A stretch of 64,000 nt of DNA from Paracyclopina nana. Taxonomy: Eukaryota > Arthropoda > Copepoda > Cyclopoida > Cyclopettidae. Below are positions 10,200 to 21,656 of the stretch, one piece after another. Below the pieces are notes generated by a model that was given only the letters and a program-made list of their open reading frames with translations, did no database searches and had not been told where the DNA came from. Location of the stretch: contig JAGUCH010000001.1 of NCBI GenBank assembly GCA_019096065.1, forward strand, positions 16,740,001-16,804,000. The letters run 5' to 3'. The first letter of the stretch is position 1; each line of letters begins with the position of its first letter. The position numbers and the translations under genes are program-made.

Positions 10200-11789
10200 G
10201 GAGTTAGCCACATTTGGAGAACATGTTGTAATAATACAAACTTTTATTCTAAATTCAAACTGGTGCATTTTATGGCTTTTTGATAGCTGCCAATTAGCCA
10301 CCACTTTTAAAAGACTTGCTCTTTAAAATCCTTCCTTAAAGCAAAGCGCTATCCTAAAATCTGAGAAGTTTTGGGCGGAAAAATGAGCACTTGACAATAT
10401 TTCAAGCATAATTTCAAAGCCTTTATTTGCTGCATTTCTTGCCTGGAAACAGGCAAATTTTCAAAAATTGAGAATCCACTCTTTTAAGAGGGGAAGTAAA
10501 TTTGACTTTCAAAATTACTCCTTGTAAATTAAATAAAAATTGCTTTAAAAAGGAATCTGAGGAAATGAGAAAAATGACAGGCTAGTTCAGCTGCAAGAAA
10601 GGGCAACTCTAGTCAAAGCAACAGAAGAGTTCACATTTCTCATTAGAAGGGGTGAAACGAATAAAAACTACTGCTTACTTCTACTGCTTCATTTCTGTGC
10701 AGCTGAGAAGATCAAAAATTGGGTGGGGTTCTCATCTTCAAACGTCATTTATGCCTCCCCCATCATCAACACATCCAACTGCTACTTTGCACACTGGGCC
10801 AAAGCCGCGAAAAATGAGATCTAGAGTGATTTTTCCACAAGCAATTTTTAAAACGTAGGAAGCATTGAACTCACGTGTCCAGAATGCCTGCAGCCCCATT
10901 ATGAAACAGTACACACGACTCATTTTGAGTGACTTTTCATTGTTAGTATGCCAGCCTAATTATTGCATGTTATCCAATGTTCATTTATGAACAGACTAAA
11001 AATATCACTTTTGATTTCATCAATTATTCAATTGATGCAGGAAATTTCACTAGCAATTTTATCCAATGTTATCCAAAATTGTCTTTTACAACCCGAAAAA
11101 AATTGAAATACGATTTTAGAGACTGATGTGCCAAAATTAGTAATGACATAAGGCATTAAAATATGCCAAATGTTATGATGCTAGACAACCAGCAAAGCAA
11201 TTTAGCAGTTAGGTAGTAGCAACGCCACACCAACTTGCTTAGACATTGGATCAGTCCATTTATGGGCAGATTTTACTGCAGCAGTCCACCCTGAGAGGAG
11301 AGCTCTAAATCTTTATCCATTATAATAGTAAACTCCCAGTTTCTCTCAATTTCCTCAAAACACTGCAGGGTAAATGAGCTTGATTCACAACATCTGTGTC
11401 CAATCCCAAATCTCATGTGTAATAATCTCATAGGTAATTTTAAGCCTTGCACTGACTGGTAGTTTTTTTTTAGGTTATGCAGTATTTATACCTGCATGCC
11501 CATATAAAGGAGTGATTTGACTGTATACCACCACACAGGGCAAAAAATAAACCCTAAGCCCCGAGGGTGGATATTTGGCAAGCATCAAAATATTGATGTA
11601 TCAGATTTGCAAAATCATCAGGAATTGATTGAGCAAATAATTGGCTGAGTATTTGGTTAAATATTGAAAAATGAGCACAATTGGAAATGGCTTGCAAAAT
11701 ATCCAGCCCTTAGGCATACACGGGCTGTGAGGTTCATAAAGGCGGCAGTTATAACAACAACCCTCTTGTTAACTGTTAGGAAACTAGTA
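10200..11789. other. No gene seen
   Basis: AT-rich sequence with short unsupported frames only. I see no RNA gene, array or conserved motif here. Confidence 0.5.
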
Positions 11790-12334
11790 AAAGGTGACCC
11801 AAAAATTTCGAAACGCCATCGTTAAAAAAAATATTCATGCTTTTGAACGTTTAGGTATTTCCATTGAAAAGTGAAGCTTACAAGTACATTCAATGTACCT
11901 ACTCAAAAATAAGGATCCTATTATTACTTTGGTAGGTGGATTACTACGCAGTTTCGCTTTCCTACATGGAAGAACAAGATTTTGGTTTTAAAAAAATTAC
12001 GCGGTAAAATACCGCCAAAGCATTCTTTCCAGAAATGCTAGCTAATTTGGCAAATTATCAAAAAGGAACAAGACTTACCAGCCTTGAATCCATCGCTTCA
12101 ATCGTTTGTTTACGAAATTCTAGTTGTTGTTGTCAAAGCAAACAGATGCAGATACTGGGTGCTAAAAAAAGCCAAAAATCCACTAAAGTAGCCAAAATTG
12201 AACATGATTTGGAAAACAATGCTTTTTGAGAAAATTGCTGCTTTGGTTCCCCTGAAATAGGCCCAATCTGCTTTAGAATCCAAAAGGCTCCATTTTTTTT
12301 CTTTTCATGTTTGGCCAATTTTGTGGGGTCACCT
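11790..12334. mobile_element. Mariner-like non-autonomous element
   Basis: Inverted ends begin AAGGTGACCC (left, from about 11791) and, on the opposite strand, AAGGTGACCCC (right, to about 12334), each next to TA. GGTGACCCAAAAA is typical of Tc1/mariner ends. The 545-bp body holds only a 64-codon frame. A further GGGTGACCCAAAAA run at 41207-41220 may mark a fragment of the same family. Confidence 0.5.
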
Positions 12335-12339
12335 TATGG

Positions 12340-12445
12340 TTTTCTTACGAGAGCCAAAGTTCCATTCAATACAGTCCAAGAAGGCATCGGCTTTTATTGG
12401 CCCGATGGAAGTGCTCGATATGCCATTTCTAGAGTGAAGTAGACT
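12340..12445 (+). pseudogene. Mariner transposase relic (catalytic WPD region)
   Basis: A short frame contains GFYWPDGSARYA, which resembles the second catalytic aspartate region (FWPDxASxHYA) of some mariner transposases, and then ends in a stop. Only about 25 codons are recognisable. It abuts the inverted-repeat element at 11790-12334 and may belong to an older insertion. Confidence 0.3.
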
Positions 12446-13040
12446 CGGCTTGCAAGCAGTAATCGATCTTTATTTTTGAAAAGATGAATTGAAAGGTTTT
12501 TTCATCATAATAATCTGCGCCCAGCGTGCAATCCTAATTAGAAATTCTGCTTGATGTTGGACTATGGACAAAATCTACGATGAGCATAAATCTTGCAAGC
12601 TGCGTTGTTGCCCTTTATCTAAATCTTGAGCATAAATTAATTTTTGATTTGAGTACTTCTTTAATGTCAAGTTCATCTACGAAGTTTTTTAAGAAAATTA
12701 GGCTGCGCAATATTTTTTGGTGTACATGAACTGCATGCAAATAATAAAGGGCTGCAAATAGGCTCTAATGTCAATCCTCCGCTAAATCGTTTAACTTTTT
12801 ACTAAATATGCATTAAAAGCCAAATTCTTCTGAGAGAGACAGTAGACGCCAACACCACGTGGCACACCACGTTTCAGACAAATTTTGTAATCTCGCTTTA
12901 TTAAACTCAATTCAAGCATCATTTCTCGTTCATTACCAGCATTTCAAGTAATTTTGTTTTCAGTGAGAGAGCTAAAAAAAAGATCCCTTCAAAAATGGAA
13001 ATTAGCTAGTTCAATTAATCCACCTGCCCAAGCGGCCCGC

Positions 13041-13074
13041 GGCCGTCCAGCCCGCTCGAAATACAGCGCCACCT
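13041..13074. promoter_or_regulatory. GC-rich composite motif, copy 2 (CTCF-like core)
   Basis: GGCCGTCCAGCCCGC (13041-13055), ten bases, then GCGCCACCT (13066-13074), preceded by CA to give AGCGCCACCT. Order, orientation and spacing match 6972-7005; the flanks differ. The core matches the insect CTCF consensus in reverse complement. Confidence 0.4.
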
Positions 13075-13099
13075 CGCTGACAACTCGTTCCCTAACAAT

Positions 13100-15260
13100 T
13101 GCGAAAACACCTTTTTTCAAGGGTTAGCAAAGATTTCTCCGAAGTTTCGGTCAATCACACTTCGCTATGCAGTGTGTTTACACAAAAAAGGACATTTTAT
13201 ACGCAGCAGAAAATCAAGATTGACCACATTTGAGCTCGCACGATCATCATCAAGTCTTTCAAAAGTTACACGTGTCCAGTTGGAGTGGCTAAAAATGGGA
13301 AAACGAGATGGTGACGGGATTACCCTAAAAAAATAGTTTTGTTTGTACATTGTAGAGCACGAATAACAAAGCAGGTGAGAAGAAAGAGACACGTGCCCTT
13401 TATGGAGGAAAAAACCACGTGAATGCCCAATTTAGTAGTGAAAAGGGTCGAAAAAGCCAACCCATGCATTGTAAAAAAAAGCTAATTTAACAATGCACTG
13501 AAAAATTCTTCCATTCAGGAAAAACTTGATTATTATGTGGCTCTAAAACAGGATTGAACTTTTGCTTCGTGTTTTTAGACCTGAAACGAACTTTGCAAAA
13601 AGATGCAAATCACATAAATTCTGACATGCAAAAATTGCCAACAAGCCTTGCAAAAATGGATGATGCAAAAATAGATTGCAAAGTTACTTTAGGAAAATTG
13701 AAAACAAAAGAAAGCATCGTCCCCTTTTTTCATCCCAATGACACTTTAATTCAGCAAAATCTGCGTTTTTGCGCATGTGTGCTTTATATTTGGGAAAAAT
13801 GCATTTTTTCTCACACTCATGATGCTGACCTCAATTTTGATGTGCTCATTCAAAGTAAAAACGAGTTGGGGCAACAGGATGATTTAATTACAAAATCAAG
13901 TCTTTGTAGTTGTCTCATTATTTATAGCCCGACTAAAGTGGAAAACAACCTATTTCTGACTCTCACTATTTCCTGAGTGAAAGTAAATGTTTGGCTAAAA
14001 TTAGGTTGTGGCATAATATGAAGAAGATGTAACCATGTCGGTACACAGATATATTTCGTAAACATTTTTGAGCTTGAAATGCTTTTTGTGATGCTCATCT
14101 ACTTTCCGAGTTTTCAATTTCACTTTCAAGAACTGAAAAATGTCCTCCAAGTCTCGTATAAAATTCCTACTAATTTTAATTAGTTCATTTAACTTAGATG
14201 AGCATCGCATTGAGAAGGAAATTCTTTAGAGATTCTTTTGTTCATAACTTTGACAGTTGGGCTTTTGTCGCATTTAAGAGAGAGAAGCTTTTCTCAAGAG
14301 CTCTAAAATTCACAGAAAGCCTCCGCAAAAAACGGAACTGCGTCTCAACAATCAACATCTGCTTTCATATAGACATTATTAGACTACCCAAATGTCGATC
14401 AACTGGAGGCTCGTCAAACTGGCAAAAGGCAGTACAAGCCACTTTTTTCTCAATCCATTTGAAATAGCAGCTCTTTTTTTAATAAAGCAGCTGAGTTTGC
14501 AGGATGTTTATCGAGCAAAATTTTTAGCACCTGACCAAAGAGGCGATTCACCTGACCAAACAGATTGTGATTTTTCAAATATCTTGATTGACACGTGACT
14601 TGAAGCCCTAAAATTATGCATCGGCTTTTACGTAATATGACGCAAATGACGCCTTTCATTGCATTTTAATTAAGTCCTTGTTAATTGGGTAATACTCGCT
14701 ATAGTAATTAATGTCGCGTTCATGTATGTGAAATAGGCTTTCCAACGTACTTTCCATATACTAGTTTTAAAATGTTTGAACTAAAATGGAAATTCATTGA
14801 AACTTGATTCTGGCCTTTGATTAAGCCATTTGGAAATAAAAGGAATTTTCGGTTTATGTCAATATTTTCCCCTTTTGCGTAGATGAATGCTGCATTAAGT
14901 GCGCTTTTAATAAAAGTAATTAGTGAGTCATAGAGGAAAAACCCAAACAAGGTTTTTTACCTAGTTTACCCGCGAGAAAAAAAATCCCCACTGGAATGAG
15001 ACTGGCTCCAAAAAGTTCCTTCTTTATAGCTTTGGGATCAAAAAGCTCATCATACAGACGCATTACAAAAGTAGTAGTATCCGTAGTACAGTGGCCTCTA
15101 ATTTGACAGTTCAAATATTCATTGGCAAGTATTATTCATGATCCGTTAAAAATAGCCATTTGAATACGCACCACACAAAAGTAGTTGATACATTGTAGTC
15201 ACAATTAGTCCGGTTGTGCATATTCATTGTATGTTTCCAGGAAACGCAATCCAAGTCCAA
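13100..15260. other. No supported gene; short unsupported frames
   Basis: AT-rich DNA with frames compatible with chance. One item could be real: a minus-strand exon-like piece at 15063-14970, starting MRLYDELFDPKAIKKE and ending at a good GTAAAC donor, with no partner exon found. A TATAAAA box on the plus strand at 15270-15276 precedes short frames (15388-15528 and 15498-15686) that I cannot assign. Confidence 0.35.
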
Positions 15261-15882
15261 GGCCAAGGCTATAAAATAGTACAGTAGTATTTTTAGACTT
15301 TCCGCAAACTTTCCCAAGAAACCACATCAGCTACTGATTGTAGAGCAGCTAGTAGCCACCCACAGAAACACATCATCTAAATTTCTCATGAATCCATATG
15401 TAATTGTTGAATGTCAACCAAATAATACAGACAGTCTTTCCGAAAGGTCGAACGAACAAAGAGAGGCCTTTCACCAAATGGTTTTATCACTAGGTACATG
15501 TCTTGGAAAGCCATGCCTCATCAAATGATACAGACACAATTTCAGTCACACATCCAAAATGCAGATCCGGATGATGCCTCATTGGTGGCAAATAACTTGC
15601 AATCTGCAACTAGGAGCGTGAATCGCATGGTCCTTAGTTTAGCAGCGACGTTCATTTTCCTAACTTCTTATCAGCCCTCACTGTAGCGGCTCCAAGTGAA
15701 AAAACAAGTCTTTTATCCCCAATTGCGTTTGCAATGCATTGCATTCTTGGAGTCAGTCACAATTTTTCTTCGTCCCCATTTGGACGCATTTTTAGTATCG
15801 GCCTTTGGCAGAGCGATGAGCGGTTCGGGCTTTCTCTCCCTTCGTGGTCTCCTCGATGGTTGAAGGCAGTGCGCTTCATTTT

Positions 15883-15918
15883 TATAAGGCCCGGATTTTC
15901 GCAGGCTCCGTGTCAATC
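15883..15918 (+). promoter_or_regulatory. TATA box and initiator of the PAN-like gene
   Basis: TATAAGG at 15883-15889 is followed 30 bases later by a TCAATC initiator-like site (15913-15918). The predicted 5' UTR would be about 75 nt before the ATG at 15989. Confidence 0.55.
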
Positions 15919-15988
15919 CTCATCACGACTCCGAATGATCATGACCTCTCCTGCGTCGTTGATGACCTCCACTCCTATGCCAAAGACC

Positions 15989-16509
15989 ATGTACACCACA
16001 CTCCTAGCTGCAGTTGTGGTGTTTCTTGCCACCAAGGAGGTCTCATCCGGATCTGCCGTCAGAATGTATGACAGGCATTGTGTCTACAACATTGGATGCG
16101 GCACGGATTTCCAAGACATGATCCTAGGGGTAAGTCCATTTTCTATCTTTGAAATAACGCTGAGCTTGAGCGTCATTGTGCAGTTTTTGGCCAAGCGCCT
16201 GGATAAAAATAGCTCCTCGATTTCAAGATACGTATCTGAAGACATGACCTGACTTTTTGATCATTGTAGGTTCCCAGCGCCACACTCTGCCAAAAATGGT
16301 GCGACCAGAACCCCGAGTGTCGATATTTCACCTGGTGGTCTGATGGGATGTTTAAGGACATCTGCTTCCACCACACAGATTGCTCCCAATTGGATTTCAG
16401 ATGCGAATACTGCCATGCTGGACCCAGGTCCAGTGGCTGTAGGATAACCTCCAGAAGAAGGCGTAGAAGACATTCAACATCTTCATCCAGCAAAGCTAAA
16501 GGGCACTAA
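15989..16509 (+). CDS. Secreted Cys-rich PAN/apple-like protein, 126 aa
   Basis: Two exons, 15989-16129 and 16270-16509, join at phase 0 (AGGG/GTAAGT, ATTGTAG). Residues 1-22 form a signal peptide (MYTTLLAAVVVFLATKEVSS); this ATG has A at -3 and follows a TATA/initiator pair, though in-frame ATGs lie further upstream. The mature part has ten Cys, at 31, 37, 54, 58, 64, 79, 85, 92, 95 and 104. The pattern CQKWCDQNPECRYFTWW is typical of PAN/apple modules, which bind protein or carbohydrate outside the cell. The tail is basic (RRRRR, then Ser/Lys). A possible AATAAA at 16891 would place the 3' end against the stop of convergent DHRS4. It is smaller than most PAN proteins and may be a single-domain effector. 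Confidence 0.75.
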
Positions 16510-16916
16510 AATTCATTGGAATAGATAGACTCCATCCTATTCTGCTACTGCTACACCAAAGAGAATGTTCTTCTTCTGAGCTGACATCACAAACACACAC
16601 TTTATACTCATAAAACTAAACTAACTGTGATCTCAAGTTGAGGACAACAACATTACATAAAATCACCTTCATCATTGGCTCTGCAATCAGTATTTGATCA
16701 CCTAATATGTTAAAGTCCTTCAGTTTGTCAATGAAATGTTAGAATCATCTTAATTATTATTACTGTGGATAAAAAGCATATAAAACATAACTACAATCCC
16801 TATATATAAATGATGAAAAAGAAAGAAGAAGCAGAAACAAAAATTGTTATTTTAATGTTGTTCAAACTATTTTTCCATTACAGACTTAGAAATAAATACA
16901 CCATACAAATACAATT

Positions 16917-19040
16917 TCAGAGTCTTGATGGCATTCCACCACCTACCACAATATTTTCACCTGTGATGTAGGCAGCCTCATTTGAGCACAAAAAGGACAC
17001 AATTCCACTTATATCATGTGGCTGGCCAAACCTGAATAGCCAAAAATTGTTAAATTGTAAAATCATACAAGAATGACTTTCATTGGCAACTCCAAAAAAA
17101 ATTGCAAGCATTTTTTTCTAGAAGTCCAAGAATTTGCAAACTCATCAAAAAAACCCAAAAAATTTCAGATTTCCTGAATGGAATTAAGTAGCTCAATTCG
17201 TTCAGCCATAAAGAACGAAAATTAGGTGACGTCATGGGCAACTTTCAATTAAGCTTCCACTTTTTAAAAAGGGAAATTAGACATTTCCTAAAAGTGTCAT
17301 TTTTGCCTAACAGTTAGCTTAACTTGATGCTACTTTCAATTAAATGACTGAATGTCTATTAATGAATTGAGCACTTGCCTTTTAATGTGGTTATTTTCCA
17401 AAGCTTTCTCTGCAATCATTTCATTAGAAGTCAGCTGAAAATCAAGTAAAAAAAGGCATACAAATTTCCCTGAAATTGCTCTTAAAAGTGATGCTTACAG
17501 CTCCAGCAAATTTGGTGTCCACAATTCCAGGAGCCACACAATTCACCCTGATGTTGTCTGGAGCCAACTCATAGCTAAGAGCCTTGGTGAGCCCAAGCAA
17601 AGCAGTTTTGCTCACTGAATAAGGCATGATCATCTACAAAAAAATGACCAGGATAAAAACCATGAAATATCCAATTCAAGCATTTCTGAATAAATTGGAT
17701 GCTGCGCAGTAGATTTGATCCTTCCCAAGAACTTTTTTGAGTAGTACCCAAATTGAACAAATACACTTACAGGGATTGGATGAAAAGCTCCAATGGAAGA
17801 GATGAAAACAATTGAACCAGCACCGCGTTTCAGCATGTGAGGTGTCACAATTTTAGCCAGCAAAAAGGAGGATTTGACATTCACTTCAAATATTTTATCC
17901 CAGGCTTCTTCACTGCACTGGAAAGCAATTTTTTTTTCAATTATGCCATAAGATATTGTGAGGTACATTCCTTAATCCTAGCAGGCATGACTTAATTTAG
18001 CCTGAGAAAAATTATTTCATCATATTCATGATTCCCTCTTTAAAAAACAATTTCTTTTTTAAAAGGCAAGACACTAAAAGAATAGTTCACATGTAATAAG
18101 CATTATCATAATACAGGCTGAAAATTCTAAAGGATTTTTGCTAATGGATGGAAATCAAATTTTTCAAAAGTTGATACTGACTTGCATCATTGGTCCAAAA
18201 ACAGGATTGGTTCCAGCGTTTGACACTAGAATATCAATGTTGCCAAACTTGTCAATCGTTTCTTGAATCAGTTTCTCTCGATCTTGCTGACTAGCCACGT
18301 GACAAACAATGCCATGCACATTTTCGCTCTGCCCAAAGGAGCCCAAAGCCTCTTGTACATTGGAAGCTTTGCGACTGCTAATCACGACCTTGGCACCATC
18401 ATCCACAAGCTTTTGAGCTATGGCCAGCCCAATTCTAAAAATATGGAAAGCATATGGAACCTTTTAAAGAATTAGTTTACATGCTAAAGACTGGTTTTCT
18501 TAATCAAATTAGCATATTTTATCAAAGGTTTCCTAATAATCATGTATAGTGACAAAGAGACAATTTTTTCTTTTGAACTATGGCCAATCCAGATCTAAAA
18601 GAATGTCTGTCACCTTTAGAAAAAATAGAGACTGACATTTAAAAGTAAGGCCGGAAAATACTAGTTTTTTCATCAAATTAACCTGTTTTGCAAAGGTTTC
18701 CGTAGCAATTCTCAAAACAAGCAACAGAGAGCAGCTATTTTTTCCCTACGACGAAAATCAATACATGAAGTTCAGTTTTTAACTCAGAAGAAGTTTTGTA
18801 AGAAGTGGGATAGGTAAACAAGTGGCGCCATTGAGTCTAGACATGGCGTCACCAATAAACCAAATGTAAACAAAGACTTGGTTATTTAGCACCAGAGATT
18901 TACCCTTGAGTTGATGCAGTGACAATGGCCACTTTTCCTTCCAATTTCTTCATTGCTACTGGAGTTGATGAAAAAGGCCTACAAAGGCTGGAATGGCTGA
19001 CTTTTGACACTTGAATCAATCCTCTGAGCAACTGCTTCAT
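16917..19040 (-). CDS. DHRS4: Dehydrogenase/reductase SDR family member 4
   Basis: Six exons (19040-18904, 18434-18182, 17917-17771, 17633-17499, 17434-17379, 17031-16917) give 280 aa, close to the 278 aa of human DHRS4, an NADPH-dependent carbonyl/retinal reductase. The cofactor motif TASTQGIG is at 41-48, the SNAG motif near 113, the catalytic Ser in FISSIGA, and YSVSK with Tyr184 and Lys188. The C-terminus SRL is a peroxisomal PTS1 signal, as in mammalian DHRS4. The first 30 residues are basic and Ser-rich, like a mitochondrial presequence, before the second Met. The fifth intron starts GC (AAAAG/GCAAGT), a rare donor class. It is head-to-head with MARC and tail-to-tail with the PAN-like gene. 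Confidence 0.93.
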
Positions 19041-19704
19041 TTCTAAGATAACAAAAGAAGATAAGAAATCAATCTGAGTTATTCTTCAGTGATGTCACAG
19101 CCTGTCAACTATGCTAATGACAGAAATACTTACTTAGGCCTTTTGACTTGTTTGCAATGTTTAGATTTTCACGGTCCCAGTGTAGCCAGATTTTGAAAAG
19201 TAGCCAAAATGGACCCAAAACTGCCGGAAGTGGTTAAACACACTCAATTTGATTTATTTCTATTTTTGAACTAGAAATTACCAGATTGGACTATTTATAA
19301 CAGGCTAAGCCTTATTAAAATCAAATTTTTAAAAACTTGCTAATATTGGCGAATGCAAAATCCTCTCACAAATGTCAATGCTTAAAATTGAAATTATCAC
19401 AGTCATCCCAAATCAAATCGTATATTGATGAATTAATCCTGAATGCTTCCATTATTTTCGAATTTTTTACATACCAATTAATTGACTGTAATGCTAATCA
19501 TTCTCCCTTGTTAAGCAACTTGTGCACGTAATAGCGCTAATGTTTCTAGGCCATTATGCGTAATTATTAATAATATGATTTGTCATTATCAACTGTACTA
19601 ATATCAACACATTCTTCTTTCATCATCTACATGTGATAACTGTGCACAGCCTTTTTTAACTGGATGGAAAAACAGGTTTCCATTTCATACACTCAATTTG
19701 TATC
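19041..19704. promoter_or_regulatory. Shared 5' region of DHRS4 and MARC
   Basis: The 664 bp between two divergent start codons contain no open frame of note and no clear TATA box. It presumably holds both promoters. Confidence 0.5.
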
Positions 19705-21053
19705 ATGGCAGCAAACATAGATCCCAGAATTGCAACTGTTTCAGCCTCCATTTTAGGCCTCCTTGGCCTTCTTTACCTGTCCAAGAGGAGGAAGGCTGAA
19801 AAATGGGTGAAAGTGGGCACACTGGATAGCATTCATGTGTACCCTTTCAAAGGTGGCAAAGGCCATTCCATTCCAACTGGATTTTTGAGCTATATTGGAG
19901 TGAGAGCTGGTCCCTTTTTAGACAGATCTTTCCTGCTGATTGATGAGAGGTTGGTTTAATTGAAATATTTGTATATTAAATATATCAAAATAAATATGCT
20001 TTTTCGTAGTGGAGTAGGTGTGACATTGAAAGAATTTCCCAAATTTGTTCTGCTTGAAGTGTCATATGACAAGGGGTCATTCCAGTTCAACCATCCAGAT
20101 ATTGAAGAAGGTCTTGCCATTGGAGAAAACGAGCTGGAATTTCAAGAGGAGAAATTGATCCAGTCAACGTTGGGAGTGGATAAGTTTCCAATGTTGCATT
20201 GTGGGCAAAAAGCAGATGATTGGTTTAACAAGCTCCTTGATGGCCTAGGAGGTGATTCAAATCGTTAATGCTCCAAGGAAAAAGTAATTATTTCATTGCA
20301 GGGAAGAGTTACAAGTTGGTATATCATTACAAGAAAACTGCTTTGAGGGAAGTGAGCCCCAAATATGCCCCTGTGTATCCTGAGCATTTCAAGCCTTGGG
20401 ACAGCGCTACAGCCAACTTTTCTTCCCCATTGAGCCTAATCACTCAATCCACAATTGAAGCTGTCAGTACAGAGTGCGGCACTGAAGTGAACCCTCAAAG
20501 GTACAGATGCAACTTGGTGGTCAGGACATCAGATGGGAAGCCCTACCAAGAAGATTCATGGAAAAACATAAAGTACGTTTGCACCGTTGTTTTGGCCTTA
20601 GGTAACTGTTGTTCATGCTTAAAAAAGCATGACCACGCAGTTGCACAATATCAAGTGAAAGCTGTGTTACACCACCCATAAGGAAGCTGATGCAACCACT
20701 CTTTGTCATTTGTTATTGTTATCCTTATTCAGGAGAACCTAAGAAACCCCAAAAGATATTCAAGTGTGATGTATCTGATTTTACTTTTAAGGATTGGAAG
20801 CTCTTTGATTCATTTCAACAAGCCATGCAACAAGTGCGTGATTGTCAACGTTGACCCTGTCACTGGGGAAAAAGATGACAAAGGAGGACTACTGAAGAAA
20901 CTGTATGACTACAGGTTTCTGGACCTCGGATCCGATCCGGAATTAGCAATCCGCAGGAAGAAAACTGTCATTGGACCCCCGCTGTCCATTAATTGTGGCT
21001 TGGACCAGGAAGGCTATGTCCACGTGGGAGACGAGGTCTTTGTGCTAGCCTAA
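19705..21053 (+). CDS. MARC1/2-like: Mitochondrial amidoxime-reducing component (MOSC protein)
   Basis: Four exons (19705-19949, 20010-20251, 20302-20572, 20792-21053) give 339 aa; human MARC1 and MARC2 have 337 and 335. The N-terminus has a hydrophobic segment (ILGLLGLLYL) followed by KRRK, the outer-membrane anchor typical of MARC. Then come the MOSC N-terminal barrel (IHVYPFKGGKG) and the MOSC domain with a conserved Cys before the VDP motif (CVIVNVDP), where MARC enzymes bind the molybdenum cofactor, and a closing VGDEVFVL. The family reduces N-hydroxylated compounds with cytochrome b5 and its reductase. Polyadenylation signal AATAAA is at 21107. Introns 1 and 2 are only 60 and 50 bp. Confidence 0.92.
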
Positions 21054-21656
21054 TAATGCCGCTAAAAAGCCCACAAGCATCAGAAATAGCATCCTTTATC
21101 TACTCTAATAAATTGGCTGGAAAATGGTTTGATTTATCCACCACCCACAGATTCAGGAGTGGCCTAATTAGCATTGCCCATAAATCAGCCAAATTGATGA
21201 GAGCATGAAAATAAACTGGATATTTCCTAAAAAAGTACTGGTGTAACCTGCCTGCAAAATCTGCTGAAATTAGCAGAGATCCTAAAACATAATTTAGTAT
21301 TGCAAGGCAAGATTCCAATTGTAAGGCCAACAAAAGGTGCCAATATTTGCTTACATTAAGAGAAACAGAAGCCCGAGTCTTGAACACTGATCCTATCACA
21401 GTTAGAGCTAAATGCATATGAAAGTGAACAAGGATAAGGTTATTTAGGTAATGGCGAAGAAAAACGTCTCGATGGCAATATTTTGAAAAGACCCTTAAAA
21501 GCCCTTTATGCTATCTCGATTTCCAGATTCTCGTGAGATCAAATAATCGGCTCGCATTTCACCCATGAAGAAAAAATCTGGTAGAAATTGACACTAACTT
21601 AGAATTTTAATGAAAAGTCGAGAATAATACATGAGATTTTTGTACAGGAGCTTTTC
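21054..21656. other. Convergent intergenic region MARC/SMC1
   Basis: Contains the MARC polyadenylation signal at 21107-21112 and a second AATAAA near 21210. No gene is evident. Confidence 0.5.

Noticed and set aside
13554-13976. 140-codon frame on the plus strand
   Set aside because: Starts from TTG, no recognisable domain, length compatible with chance. An acceptor-like TTTTTAG near its start is not enough.
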